Origin: a bacterium BMS3Bbin10
GTDB taxonomy: Bacteria > Pseudomonadota > Alphaproteobacteria > Rhizobiales > Methyloligellaceae
Direction of reading: 5' to 3'
Assembly: GCA_002897995.1 (NCBI GenBank)
Contig: BDTT01000030.1
Coordinates: 1 to 58,212 of the forward strand
DNA length: 58,212 bases
Under the pieces are notes generated by a model that had not been told where the DNA came from, ran no database searches, and saw only the letters and a program-made list of their open reading frames with translations. Position 1 is the stretch's first letter. Each line of letters begins with the position of its first letter. The position numbers were made by a program, and so were the translations under genes. Of this stretch, positions 42,920 through 51,976 are shown piece after piece.

Positions 42920-43925
42920 TTTCTGGAAATCGGCCGGCATGCATCTCGTCGAGGTCAATGCGCAGGGATGGCTCAGTGTCACGCCCGACTTTCTGCGCGC
43001 CTATTATACCCGCCCCGAAGTGCATCCCATCGACACTTCCTGCGCGCGGGAGAAGGGTCTGTTCGAGGATCTGATGGGCGACCCTTACATGGAGGTGACG
43101 GATGAGCGGCTGGCGTCGCTGGCCGATCAGGACGCGGCGTTCAATTACCGGGCCGTGCTCGCCTTTCGCGCCCATCTGACCGGGGCGGGCACCCTTGAAG
43201 GGGCTTATCTGAAAATGGTGCGGGCCCGCGAACTCGACTTTCCCCCGGTGTTCGTCGCCCAGCTCGTGCATCTGATCATGCGCAACATCCTTGCAAACTG
43301 CGAGGACCCGATCCGGCTGCGGGCCGGGGAGATATTCTTCCGCGAGCAGAGCGTCAGCACCGATGACGGGCGCGTCATGCTGGCGGACGAGGAAATCGTC
43401 TCCATGCATTCGGCGACCGGCGGTCTGGGGTCGCTTGGGCAGCTGCTGGTCGAAAACGAGACGCCGCTGCGCAAGGTCGAGCTCGATGTGCTCGATGAGA
43501 ATAACAAAAACGCCTATTGGGAGCGCTCCGACCGGTTCGACATGGTGGTGGATTTCCGCTTTACCCAGCCCGCGCTCGACGCCTATGCCCGGGCGCTGGA
43601 AGCCTGGATTGAACATTTCCTGCAACTAAAAGTCAGCGTCGAGCCGCGCCAGTCTATTCTGGACGAGAAATGGAGCTGGCATATCGGCATGGACGCGGAA
43701 TCGAACCGGATTTTGAACGCGCTCTATGAGGGCAGGGAGCTGGAGCCGGGCGATGATGAGCGGCTGATCGCTCTCTTTCGGATGACGGTCGAGGACGACA
43801 GCGCGCTGATCGACGCCATGCGGGCCAAGCCGATCTATCTCGGCCTCGCCATGACGCCCGAAAAGATCGTCAGGATGAAGCCGCAGAATCTGCTGACCAA
43901 CATGCCGCTGCCAAGGGAGGCCTGA
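42912..43925 (+). CDS. DUF6352-family protein
   Basis: A 337-aa soluble protein starting MNDFWKSAGMHLVEVNAQG, characteristic of the DUF6352 family. It is mostly helical with FREQSVSTDDGRVMLADEEIV and a long region rich in Asp/Glu. No catalytic motif recognised. ATG 42912 overlaps the DUF6505 stop by 8 bases, so the frame's further upstream extension is not coding. Likely an assembly or maturation factor for the dehydrogenase, by context only. Confidence 0.78.
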   Translation: MNDFWKSAGMHLVEVNAQGWLSVTPDFLRAYYTRPEVHPIDTSCAREKGLFEDLMGDPYMEVTDERLASLADQDAAFNYRAVLAFRAHLTGAGTLEGAYLKMVRARELDFPPVFVAQLVHLIMRNILANCEDPIRLRAGEIFFREQSVSTDDGRVMLADEEIVSMHSATGGLGSLGQLLVENETPLRKVELDVLDENNKNAYWERSDRFDMVVDFRFTQPALDAYARALEAWIEHFLQLKVSVEPRQSILDEKWSWHIGMDAESNRILNALYEGRELEPGDDERLIALFRMTVEDDSALIDAMRAKPIYLGLAMTPEKIVRMKPQNLLTNMPLPREA

Positions 43926-43948
43926 GGGGCGAAGAGTCCCTTTGTTGT

Positions 43949-44059
43949 CACCCCACCCCCAACCCCTCCCCGTCAAGGGGAGGGGGGTTATGTTACGCGG
44001 CGCTTCCTGCATATCTCCCTCCCCCCTTGCGGGGGAGGGCTGGGGAGGGGGGGTGGCGG
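43949..44059. repeat. CCCCTCCCC palindromic repeat pair
   Basis: Two 9-bp perfect hairpins: CCCCTCCCC (43963-43971) with GGGGAGGGG (43977-43985), and CCCTCCCCC (44017-44025) with GGGGGAGGG (44031-44039), flanked by outer C-rich and G-rich tracts that can also pair. It lies between the convergent DUF6352 and polyferredoxin genes, where it could terminate transcription both ways. Confidence 0.85.
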
Positions 44060-44081
44060 TCCCCTATAAAGCAATAACACC

Positions 44082-46145
44082 CTAATCCAGAAAATCATCG
44101 ACCGATTTCCCGGACGCGCGCGCCTTTTCCTCGGCCGCCAGATAGTCTTCCGTGGTGCGCACTTTTGGCCGGGTTCCCTTGGAGAATGGATCATCGCCGA
44201 GTTCCGACAGGGCCTGTACCCGGCAGTCGTCGCACATCTTGATGAGCCTGGCCTGCTCGGCGTTCTGGAACATCCAGTGCTTGCCTTCCAGCTCCTTCGT
44301 GACGCGGTCGATCGCCGCCCTGGAGCCGAAGGGTTTGCCGCAGGAGACGCACTCGAAGGGCTCGGCCTCGTTCAGGATCCGCGGCGACAGGGCTTCGGGC
44401 GAAAAATCGAACCGCGGCTCCAGCGCGATGACGCTTTCGGGGCAGGTCGCCCGGCACAGCCCGCACTGCACGCATGCGCTTTCTGTAAAGCGCAACTCGG
44501 GCCGCTCGGGATTGTCGCTGAGCGCATCCGCCGGGCAGGCGCTGACGCAGGCCATGCACAAGGTGCAGCCCTTGATGTCGATGTTCACACGGCCATAGGG
44601 CGCGCCTTGCGGAAGCTCCAGCACGTCAACGCCGCCCCGCGATGCTTCATTGAGTTTGGTCAGGATCGCGCGCGCGATCTCACGTTTTCCCCCGGCCGGC
44701 GTGAAGGCCGAGGCGCGGACCGCTTTCAGCTTCGGCAACTCATAAAGCGCCGCCTCGGCCAGGTCCGGGTCCTGCTCGGCAATGAGCCTTATGCGCGCCT
44801 CTTCGCCATGGCCGAGGCCCTCAAGAAAGGCGTTGGCCAGTGCGATCTGCCCCTCCAGCGCGGGCAGTTCATCGGCCCGGTCGGGCGGGGCGAGCACCAC
44901 CACCTGGCCGAACCCGGCCGCCACCGCGCCGAGCAGAATGTCATGGCCCGCCTGGGTGACGGCGTAGAGGGAGATCGGCAGCATGGCGGCCGGCAGCCCC
45001 CGGCCGAAGCGCGCCATCGCGGAGATCAGCCCCGCGCCGTGGCTTTCGTTATGGATCAGCAGAACCGGGTTCTTGCCGCCGGCATTGGCAAAGGTCTCGG
45101 CGAGAATCTGGATGCGGGAGATGAGATCGCCGCGCTCGGGGAAGGCATAGCTGACCGCGCCGGTCGGGCAGGTGGCGCTGCAACTGCCGCAGCCGCCGCA
45201 GATGCCCGGGTCGATCTCCACGCCATCGCCCAGCGGCGCAATCGCCGACATCGGGCAATTGTCGAGGCAATTGCTGCAACCGGTCAGGCCGCTGCGCGAA
45301 TGGGCGCAGATATCCGCATTATAGGTGACATAGAGCGGTTTCTCGAACTCCCCCACCAGGTCGGTAATCTCGAACATGGCCGTGGCGACGCCGGCCGGGT
45401 GGTTCGGGTCCACATGGAAATATCCATCGCGGCGCGCATGGGAAGGGAACAGCGGAGTGCCGCCCGACATATCGAATATGACATCGCAGCGCGCGCTTGC
45501 CCCGTCGCGCTCCATCAGGAACGCCAGTTCCTCTTTCGACGAAGGCGTGGCGGGCGCATAGCCGTCGACGCCGATCTCGAAATTGCCGAGCGTGCCCCGG
45601 GCGGCGGTGACGTGTCCCTTGTAGATCGGCACATTGACCATGTTGGGCGGGAGGATGCCGCCGGCATCGCTCAGCATCAGCGACACATTGAGCCGGTTCG
45701 CCAGTTGTTCGGCGACCTCCATCGCCGCCTGTCCCGCGCCATAGACAAGGCAAACCCCCTGCGACACGATCGGCGTGGTGCCGGCGGGTTTCGAGCTGTA
45801 CGCCGCCTCGGCCAGGAGCGCGGCGATTTTCGGCAGCGCCTTCTTTTTTGCGCTGCTCCAGCCCGCGCGCTCCCGGATATTGGTGAAGGCTATATCTTTG
45901 TCTCCCCCGCCTTTTTCCTCGGCGACCTCGCGAAACAGCGGCGCTTCCTGCGTGCAGGCGACCATCAGGGGCGCATCGCCGTCGAGCGCCCCGGCGAAGG
46001 ACTCGATTTGTGTGCGGCACAGGCTGGAATAGACGGTGAGTTCGCCTTCGCCGCCGAGACAGGCCTTGAGCCCGCCGGCATCCAGCGCCATGGTTTTTTC
46101 GCAGTCGCAGACCATCAACCGGCGGTTTTTGACCTTCAAAAACAT
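44082..46145 (-). CDS. Multi-cluster 4Fe-4S ferredoxin-type protein of the formate dehydrogenase locus
   Basis: A 687-aa protein with four classical cluster motifs (CSNCLDNCP, CGGCGSCSATCP, CTLCMACVSACP, CVQCGLCRATCP) and a C-terminal pair CVSCGKPF / CDDCR that could bind zinc or a further cluster. The N-terminal third has CDCEKTM, CRTQIESF and a GAGQAAMEVAEQLANRL segment as in HdrA/CoB-type electron carriers, but no clear FAD-binding motif. No signal peptide: cytoplasmic. Leftward, opposite the surrounding accessory genes; usual companion of DUF3305/DUF3306. May feed electrons to cofactor sulfuration or link formate oxidation to a cytoplasmic acceptor. Confidence 0.85.
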   Translation of the reverse strand: MFLKVKNRRLMVCDCEKTMALDAGGLKACLGGEGELTVYSSLCRTQIESFAGALDGDAPLMVACTQEAPLFREVAEEKGGGDKDIAFTNIRERAGWSSAKKKALPKIAALLAEAAYSSKPAGTTPIVSQGVCLVYGAGQAAMEVAEQLANRLNVSLMLSDAGGILPPNMVNVPIYKGHVTAARGTLGNFEIGVDGYAPATPSSKEELAFLMERDGASARCDVIFDMSGGTPLFPSHARRDGYFHVDPNHPAGVATAMFEITDLVGEFEKPLYVTYNADICAHSRSGLTGCSNCLDNCPMSAIAPLGDGVEIDPGICGGCGSCSATCPTGAVSYAFPERGDLISRIQILAETFANAGGKNPVLLIHNESHGAGLISAMARFGRGLPAAMLPISLYAVTQAGHDILLGAVAAGFGQVVVLAPPDRADELPALEGQIALANAFLEGLGHGEEARIRLIAEQDPDLAEAALYELPKLKAVRASAFTPAGGKREIARAILTKLNEASRGGVDVLELPQGAPYGRVNIDIKGCTLCMACVSACPADALSDNPERPELRFTESACVQCGLCRATCPESVIALEPRFDFSPEALSPRILNEAEPFECVSCGKPFGSRAAIDRVTKELEGKHWMFQNAEQARLIKMCDDCRVQALSELGDDPFSKGTRPKVRTTEDYLAAEEKARASGKSVDDFLD

Positions 46146-46324
46146 GACGTTCCTGCTTTCTTAACTGATTGATTTAGAAATGAAAAAGACTTTACGGGGA
46201 AGCCCGGTCCAAATCTGGTGCGCATAATGGCAAAGCGTATTATAATTTGCATCCATCCGCTACAGGCGGTGAGCTTTTACAGCTATCGCAAGGGTGGTGC
46301 GCGTTAACCGGGATCAATGTTGGA

Positions 46325-46867
46325 ATGACCGCAACCGTTTCAATTCCGATCGGCGTCGTGATCGCGCGCGAGGATATCGACAGCAAATGGGAGGATCATG
46401 TCTGGCGTCCCATCGGCGTGCTTCCCGGCGCGGCCGAAATCGAGCGCTGGAAAGAGATCGGGCGCGGTGAGGGCTGGGAGCATTACCACGCGGCCACCGT
46501 GCCGATGGAGTTGTTCCGCAAGGAAACGGAAAGTTACAAATACAATCTGGAGGCGCGCGAACCCGTTGTCTATATCGTGCTGAGCGACGATGATGACGAG
46601 AGCGGGGACCCGGTGAGCGTGCATCTGGTGACCGCGTCGCCTGATGAAGCCGCCGATTATCTGGATTCAGGCGAACTGATCGTTGAGCCGGTGGCGATGC
46701 CGCCTGAACTGATTGCCCTGGTGAGCGACTTTGTCGCCAAGCACCATGTGGAAGAGAAGTTCAAAAAGCGGAAAAACACGAAGATGAAGCTGGAAGAGCA
46801 CAAATTCGGCCAGGAACCCATCTTTGAAATGCGCAGGCGCATGGGCCCTATGAGCGAATATGAGTGA
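46325..46867 (+). CDS. DUF3305-family protein
   Basis: A 180-aa protein with VSIPIGVVIAREDIDSKWED and WRPIGVLPGAAEIERW, the DUF3305 signature. The frame is open upstream, but ATG 46325 gives the family N-terminus. A lysine-rich stretch (KFKKRKNTKMKLEEHKFG) lies near the end. Divergent from the polyferredoxin over ~180 bases that must hold both promoters; next gene follows after 6 bases. Confidence 0.85.
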   Translation: MTATVSIPIGVVIAREDIDSKWEDHVWRPIGVLPGAAEIERWKEIGRGEGWEHYHAATVPMELFRKETESYKYNLEAREPVVYIVLSDDDDESGDPVSVHLVTASPDEAADYLDSGELIVEPVAMPPELIALVSDFVAKHHVEEKFKKRKNTKMKLEEHKFGQEPIFEMRRRMGPMSEYE

Positions 46868-46873
46868 GCGGAC

Positions 46874-47611
46874 ATGAGTGAGCGCGATGACGATTTTCTC
46901 GCCCGCTGGTCCCGGCGCAAGGCGGAACTGCGCGATGGCGGTGTGCAGAAGAAGGATGAGCCCGTACACAAGCCGGGGCGCATGCGCACCGGGGCGCCCA
47001 TGCCCAAGGTCAGCGCGCCGCCCGGCGAAACCGGCGCCGGCGGCGAAGCTGAAACGCCGCTTCCCCGTGAAGCCTCCCTGCCGGACGGGCGGGAGCCGCC
47101 CGAAATGCCCGATGGCGAAGGGAGCGATACCGCGGCGCAAGAGCCCGGTGAAGACGACGCGCCGGAAAGTTACCGGCCCGGCGAATTCGACGATGTCGAT
47201 TTCGACAAGCTCAATTACGCCTCCGACTATTCCCGCTTCATGAAAAGGGGCGTGCCGGAAGCCATTCGCCGGCGCGCATTGCGCATGTTGTGGTCGTCCA
47301 ATCCCATCCTCGCCAATATCGACGGCCTCAACGACTATGACGAGGATTTCACCGACGCGGCCCTCGCGGTGAAGGTATTCTCTTCCAGCTACAAGCCCGG
47401 CATCGGTTATCTGACCGAGAAAGAGCGGACCGCCAGCTACAGCGAGGAAGCCCGCAAGGCCGGTCCGGATCCGGTTGAAGATGATCCGGTTGATCGCGAG
47501 GATATGGACGATGAGGGGTCCGGCGGCGACGCCGCGGTCGCATCGGCGCCGCCCGAGGGCGAAGAGGACGGCGGGAACGGGAAAGTTCCCGGCGCGGACG
47601 GGACGGCCTAG
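46874..47611 (+). CDS. DUF3306-family protein
   Basis: A 245-aa protein with the DUF3306 start FLARWSRRKAEL, an acidic/proline-rich middle of low complexity, the conserved core YRPGEFDDVDFDKLNYASDY and LRMLWSSNPILANIDGLNDY, and a long acidic tail. Always found beside DUF3305 in formate dehydrogenase clusters; function unknown. Likely a soluble assembly factor. Confidence 0.85.
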   Translation: MSERDDDFLARWSRRKAELRDGGVQKKDEPVHKPGRMRTGAPMPKVSAPPGETGAGGEAETPLPREASLPDGREPPEMPDGEGSDTAAQEPGEDDAPESYRPGEFDDVDFDKLNYASDYSRFMKRGVPEAIRRRALRMLWSSNPILANIDGLNDYDEDFTDAALAVKVFSSSYKPGIGYLTEKERTASYSEEARKAGPDPVEDDPVDREDMDDEGSGGDAAVASAPPEGEEDGGNGKVPGADGTA

Positions 47612-47612
47612 G

Positions 47613-47714
47613 GCGCATCACCGATAAGCGGGAACCGGTTATCGGAAAAATGATACGCAAATACAAAAAGTTAGATCGCGGTTTTGATTCCATCAAAACA
47701 TGAAGCGATCTAGG
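47613..47714. repeat. GCGTATCA dispersed palindrome, copy B, plus a second palindrome
   Basis: Arms GCGCATCA (47613-47620) and TGATACGC (47651-47658) with nested CCGATAA...TTATCGG, then the A-rich tail ACAAAAAGTTAG shared with copy A (29694). It is immediately followed by another inverted repeat: AGATCGC...GCGATCT enclosing TTTTGAT...ATCAAAA. It starts 2 bases after the DUF3306 stop and probably ends that transcript. The rest of the 355-base gap (47715-47966) shows nothing recognisable apart from the ribosome site of the next gene. Confidence 0.85.
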
Positions 47715-47966
47715 ACCTCCGGTTCATTCGCTTTGCCCGCCGCCAGTCCAGAGCCACCCTCGGTTTATTGAACGCAAAGATGCCATTTTGTCGCAGCCCG
47801 CCGCCCGGCCATTGGCCAAAAGCGGCGTGATCGGGTAATCTGTAGGCGACTTTTCTGAAAATAGCATTCTGACTCGTCGGGACAGGCACGCACGCCACGC
47901 TTCAGAGCGGTACGCACGGCGCAGGCCTATTATCGCCGTGGAGGCTGCTGCTGTGGAGGGTAGTGA

Positions 47967-48779
47967 ATGAAGGTGGTTATGCTGGCGGCCGGGGTAGGCG
48001 CCCGGCTCGGAAATACGGTCAAAAAACATCCGCCGAAGATTTTGCTGCGCTTCGGCGGCAAATCCCTGCTGCAATACCACATCGAAATTCTCAGGCGGCA
48101 CGGCATCGGCGAGCTGGTGCTCGGCGTCGGTTATCACCACCGCGATATCGAGTGCGAGATCGCCGCCCTGGGGGCGCGCGATTTCGTGCGAACCGTGTTC
48201 AACAAGGATTATCAGGAGGGCAACATCGTTACCCTGTGGGCCCTGCGCGACGAATTGTGCTGCGGCGGCCCGGTCCTCCTGATGGACGCCGACGTTCTCT
48301 ACTGCGGAGAACTGGTGGAGCGTCTCGTCAACTCAACTCACCGGAACTGCCTTCTCATCGATCGCGGCTTCGATCCGGGCGATGAGCCTGTCAAGGTATG
48401 CGTCCGCGACGGCCAGATCGTCGAGTTCCGCAAATGGCTGAGCGCCGATTATGATTTCTGCGGTGAATCGGTGGGCTTTTTCAAGCTGTCGGCCGGGATG
48501 GCCGCGAAGATCATCGTTCAGACCGATCTCTATTTGAGCCAGGGCCGCCGCCTCGAGCCTTACGAGGAGACGATCCGCGATGTTCTGCTGACCTCGCCGC
48601 GCGGCGCCTTCGCGTTCGAGGACATCACCGGCATGCCCTGGATCGAGATCGATTTCGCCGTCGATATCGAGCGCGCCAATGCCGAGGTCCTGCCACGCAT
48701 TGCGGCGGCGCAGGATATCCGCCGCGCGGCAATGATGATCAAACGGGATATGGAGCGGGGAGAGACCCAGAGGCTATGA
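47967..48779 (+). CDS. Sugar/choline-phosphate nucleotidyltransferase (LicC-like)
   Basis: A 270-aa nucleotidyltransferase: VVMLAAGVGARLGN with KHPPKILLRFGGKSLL at the N-terminus, the EGNIVTLWAL region, the metal-binding LLMDADVLYC and a late EIDFAVDIERANAEVLP. This pattern is that of LicC-type CTP:phosphocholine and related NTP transferases that supply CDP- or NDP-activated alcohol or sugar. GGAGG stands seven bases before ATG. Its stop overlaps the next gene (ATGA), which is LicD-like, so the pair is probably an activation-transfer module. Confidence 0.85.
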   Translation: MKVVMLAAGVGARLGNTVKKHPPKILLRFGGKSLLQYHIEILRRHGIGELVLGVGYHHRDIECEIAALGARDFVRTVFNKDYQEGNIVTLWALRDELCCGGPVLLMDADVLYCGELVERLVNSTHRNCLLIDRGFDPGDEPVKVCVRDGQIVEFRKWLSADYDFCGESVGFFKLSAGMAAKIIVQTDLYLSQGRRLEPYEETIRDVLLTSPRGAFAFEDITGMPWIEIDFAVDIERANAEVLPRIAAAQDIRRAAMMIKRDMERGETQRL

Positions 48780-50080
48780 TTGGCGTCGAAGCATCACCGG
48801 CCACCCAGGTGATTGCCGCTCTGACCGCTTCCGCCCTTTATGCGGCGACCTATCTGTCCTTCGTCCGCCTCCTGAGATATCCACGAAACTGGCGTCTGCC
48901 CAGCTTGTCCGCATGCCTGGGGACGGGGGCTCTCGCCGCCCTTACAGTCGCACTGGTATCGCTGTCGCCCGATGGCATCGACACTCCCGCTCTGGCCGTC
49001 TCGGCGGGTTTTATCGCTGTTTTGTTTTACATAATCGCTGCCCCTGCAATCGCCTTCCGGCCGGCCAGGCGACACATTGAATTCCTGGCGAAACACGGTG
49101 ACACCGCCGGACTGTGGCTGCTCGGCCCGGCCCTCCTCGCCGGCCTGGCGATCCCGAATATCAGGCTCCAGGCGGTCCTGGGAATCGCCATGGCGATCGA
49201 GTTAACATGGTTCCTTCGCCAGCGCCGCGCCGGCCGGCGGCGCCGGCTATACACTTTGAACGATCACGACCTTTCGGTCCTGGAGACCCAGGCGAAGGGC
49301 GATCTCGTGGCATTTCGGCGCCGCCATGGCATCCGCGAACTGGCGCTATCGGCAGGTGCCGTCAGTTGGAGAGGTTGCGGGAAAGGCACATCGCCCTGCC
49401 CGTTCAATCTCTACGTCAATCGTCTCGGCCTCAACACGTCGCCCTGTTGCCGTGAGCACATGAAGGACCTCAGCCATCATATCGCCTCCGGTCTTCGCGA
49501 AATGGGGGTGGTGCACTGGCTGGAGGGAGGCACACTTCTTGGGGCCGTGAGGGAAAAGGGCGCGCTTCTCGTCTGGGAGGACGACGTCGACATATCGGTT
49601 CTGCTTGACGGGGAGATGACCTGGGACCGGTTGGCGGCGGGGCTCGCCGAACGTGGTGCGCGCGAGGGTTACTTCGTCGACCTTTTCGAGAAAAAAGGTT
49701 TCATCTCGATCTCATTCGATCCGCCGAAACCTTGGCCCTTCCGGTGGGAACGCAACCGCTTTCGTGGAGAAATCCGGGCCGACATAGCGATTTACCGGCA
49801 GGCGACCAGCTTTGGCGAAGCCGTGCTCGAAAGGCGGAGCCACAAGGGCGCCATGCCGGCCACCGAAAGCGGTGGTTATGGCGTGCCGCGTGAGATCGTC
49901 CTGCCGACATCGACGGTCCGGTTTCTCGGCGGCGATTTTGCCTGCCCGAACCGGCCCGAGGCGTATTTGCAACTGTTGTATGGCGACTTCGCGAAGACCG
50001 AGTACACCTATATCGACGCGGGACCGGCGGAAGCCCGCGCCCGAATTGACGCCGCCGCCGGCAATCCGCCGGTCCTGTAG
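48776..50080 (+). CDS. Membrane-anchored LicD-family (fukutin-like) phosphotransferase
   Basis: A 434-aa protein. Residues ~1-155 contain four or five hydrophobic segments; the C-terminal half is a LicD-type domain with HWLEGGTLLGAVREKGALL and WEDDVDISVLL, the defining glycine-rich and DDD metal-binding motifs. LicD enzymes transfer phosphocholine, ribitol phosphate or similar groups from CDP donors to glycans. The N-terminal membrane domain is not part of ordinary LicD. Cysteines cluster before the motif (CGKGTSPCPF, SPCCREH). A 235-base gap to the next gene shows nothing recognisable. Confidence 0.85.
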   Translation: MIGVEASPATQVIAALTASALYAATYLSFVRLLRYPRNWRLPSLSACLGTGALAALTVALVSLSPDGIDTPALAVSAGFIAVLFYIIAAPAIAFRPARRHIEFLAKHGDTAGLWLLGPALLAGLAIPNIRLQAVLGIAMAIELTWFLRQRRAGRRRRLYTLNDHDLSVLETQAKGDLVAFRRRHGIRELALSAGAVSWRGCGKGTSPCPFNLYVNRLGLNTSPCCREHMKDLSHHIASGLREMGVVHWLEGGTLLGAVREKGALLVWEDDVDISVLLDGEMTWDRLAAGLAERGAREGYFVDLFEKKGFISISFDPPKPWPFRWERNRFRGEIRADIAIYRQATSFGEAVLERRSHKGAMPATESGGYGVPREIVLPTSTVRFLGGDFACPNRPEAYLQLLYGDFAKTEYTYIDAGPAEARARIDAAAGNPPVL

Positions 50081-50315
50081 CCAGCCATAATATGGCCCGG
50101 CGTGTTTATGGACTTTGTCCGGCACTCATTCGCTGAATATGCTTTTTTCAAGCCCATCCGCCGATGGCCGAAATACATCCCGGGGGATCAGCAATTGGCC
50201 ATAATTTGGGCGTAACCGCATGGACCCTCCCGCTTCGCCCTGCGTCTGGTTGCGCAGCGGGTGAACAGCGGGTATCACGCAGCCGATACAGAGCTTTGCG
50301 CATACGGGGCAGGAA

Positions 50316-51938
50316 ATGAAGAGATTTAGCCTTCCGGCGGTCAGGGCGTTATCAAGCACCGAGCTGATTGTCATCGTGTCCGTCTTCGTCGCGCTGTTTT
50401 CCAACACCGCCTTCTTCTCCAGCGCCGCAAAAATCTACAGTCTCGACGCGGAGAATATCCTATTCATCCTCTCGCTGTTCGCACGCATAACGGCCGTTTT
50501 CATCATCATGCTTTTGGTCGTTTGTCACAAATTTCTCGTAAAACCCGTCCTCATCGTCTTTCTTCTCTTAAGTTCGCTGATCACCTATTTCATGAATCAG
50601 TACGGCATCATCGTCGACTACAGGATGATCGATAATGTCCTTGAGACGGACTTTGCCGAAGTGCGCGATCTCATCAGTTTTCCGCTGGTCAAGTATGTCT
50701 TCTTTCTCGGAATTCTGCCGTCCGTGCTGGTCTATCGCGTGAAACTCCGCCGTCCGGGCCGCAAGGCCGAGTGGTTTTCACGGATGAAGCTGGCGGGCGT
50801 ATCGGTATTTGTGATCGTCGGGGTCTATCTGGCCTTCAGCGCCCAATACGCCTCTTCGTTCCGGATGCAGAGGGGGCTCTGGGCCCAGGTCAATCCCACC
50901 CACGCGATTTATTCGGCCGGCAAACTTGTCCGGATTGCGGTCAAATCCACCACCTTCCCGGCCATGATCGTCGGCGCCGACGCCAAGATTCCGGAACGTG
51001 ATAGGGACAGGGAACTCATCATCATGGTCGTCGGCGAAAGCGTCCGCGCAGACCATTTCTCGCTCAACGGATATGAGCGCGAAACCAATCCGCTGCTGAA
51101 ACGCGAGAAGATCGTCAACTTCCCCGATTTCTGGTCCTGCGCAACCACCACCGCGCAGTCCGTTCCATGCATCTTTTCGCATTACACCCGCGGCGAGTTT
51201 GACCGGCGCAAGGCGAAGGTTGCCGACAATGCGCTCGATATCCTGAGCCGCGCCGGCGTCAGCATCTTGTGGCGGGACAATAATTCGAGTTCGAAAGGCG
51301 TCGCCGATCGCGTCACCTATGAAAGCTTTCAGTCGCCAAAGACAAATCCGATCTGCGATCCGGAGTGCCGGGACGAGGGCATGCTGAGCGGCTTGCAGAA
51401 CTATATCGACCAGCGTCCGACCGGGGATATCCTGATCGTTCTTCATCAGAAGGGAAATCACGGGCCCGCCTATTACAAACGCTACCCGGCGGCGTTTGAA
51501 AAGTTCACGCCCGTCTGCAAGACCAGTGACATGGGCGCATGCAGCAACCAGGAGGTCATCAACGCTTACGATAACGTCATCCTCTACACGGACTATTTTC
51601 TGTCCCGCGTCATCAAGCTCCTGAAGAAGAATGACGAAGCGTTCGAGACCGCGATGGTCTATGTCGGCGACCATGGCGAATCTCTGGGTGAAAACGGCCT
51701 GTACCTTCACGCACTGCCCTATTTCCTGGCCCCCGATACGCAGAAACACGTACCGGCCGTCATGTGGTTCGGCAGGAACTTCGATCGGGAGAGCCTGGCC
51801 GGGATCGAGGAGACGCGGAAAAAGCGGCTGTCCCATGACAACATGTTTTCAACCCTTCTGGGGTTGTTCGAAATACGCTCGGCGGCCTACGACCCGAAGA
51901 TGGATATTCTCGACCACTCCAGTCCGGAGAACTGGTAG
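50316..51938 (+). CDS. Phosphoethanolamine transferase, EptA/sulfatase-like
   Basis: A 540-aa inner-membrane enzyme with an N-terminal membrane domain of about five helices and a periplasmic alkaline-phosphatase-fold domain. Catalytic features: VVGESVRADHFSLNGYER (metal site), the threonine nucleophile region CATTTAQSVPCIFSHY, VLHQKGNHGPAYYKRYP and VYVGDHGESLGENGLYLH. Expected to place phosphoethanolamine from phosphatidylethanolamine on lipid A or another envelope glycan. With the LicC- and LicD-like genes upstream, it forms a likely envelope phospho-decoration set. Confidence 0.94.
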   Translation: MKRFSLPAVRALSSTELIVIVSVFVALFSNTAFFSSAAKIYSLDAENILFILSLFARITAVFIIMLLVVCHKFLVKPVLIVFLLLSSLITYFMNQYGIIVDYRMIDNVLETDFAEVRDLISFPLVKYVFFLGILPSVLVYRVKLRRPGRKAEWFSRMKLAGVSVFVIVGVYLAFSAQYASSFRMQRGLWAQVNPTHAIYSAGKLVRIAVKSTTFPAMIVGADAKIPERDRDRELIIMVVGESVRADHFSLNGYERETNPLLKREKIVNFPDFWSCATTTAQSVPCIFSHYTRGEFDRRKAKVADNALDILSRAGVSILWRDNNSSSKGVADRVTYESFQSPKTNPICDPECRDEGMLSGLQNYIDQRPTGDILIVLHQKGNHGPAYYKRYPAAFEKFTPVCKTSDMGACSNQEVINAYDNVILYTDYFLSRVIKLLKKNDEAFETAMVYVGDHGESLGENGLYLHALPYFLAPDTQKHVPAVMWFGRNFDRESLAGIEETRKKRLSHDNMFSTLLGLFEIRSAAYDPKMDILDHSSPENW

Positions 51939-51976
51939 GGCGCGCTGGCGGCCTGCTTTGCCCCCGTCCTCCATCG

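Noticed and set aside
44277-46172. 631-aa open frame on the + strand
   Set aside because: Antisense to the polyferredoxin with its Cys motifs; composition is an artefact of GC bias.
50126-50407. 93-aa frame on the - strand near the EptA-like gene start
   Set aside because: Overlaps the EptA-like start region antisense, with no motif or ribosome site to support it.
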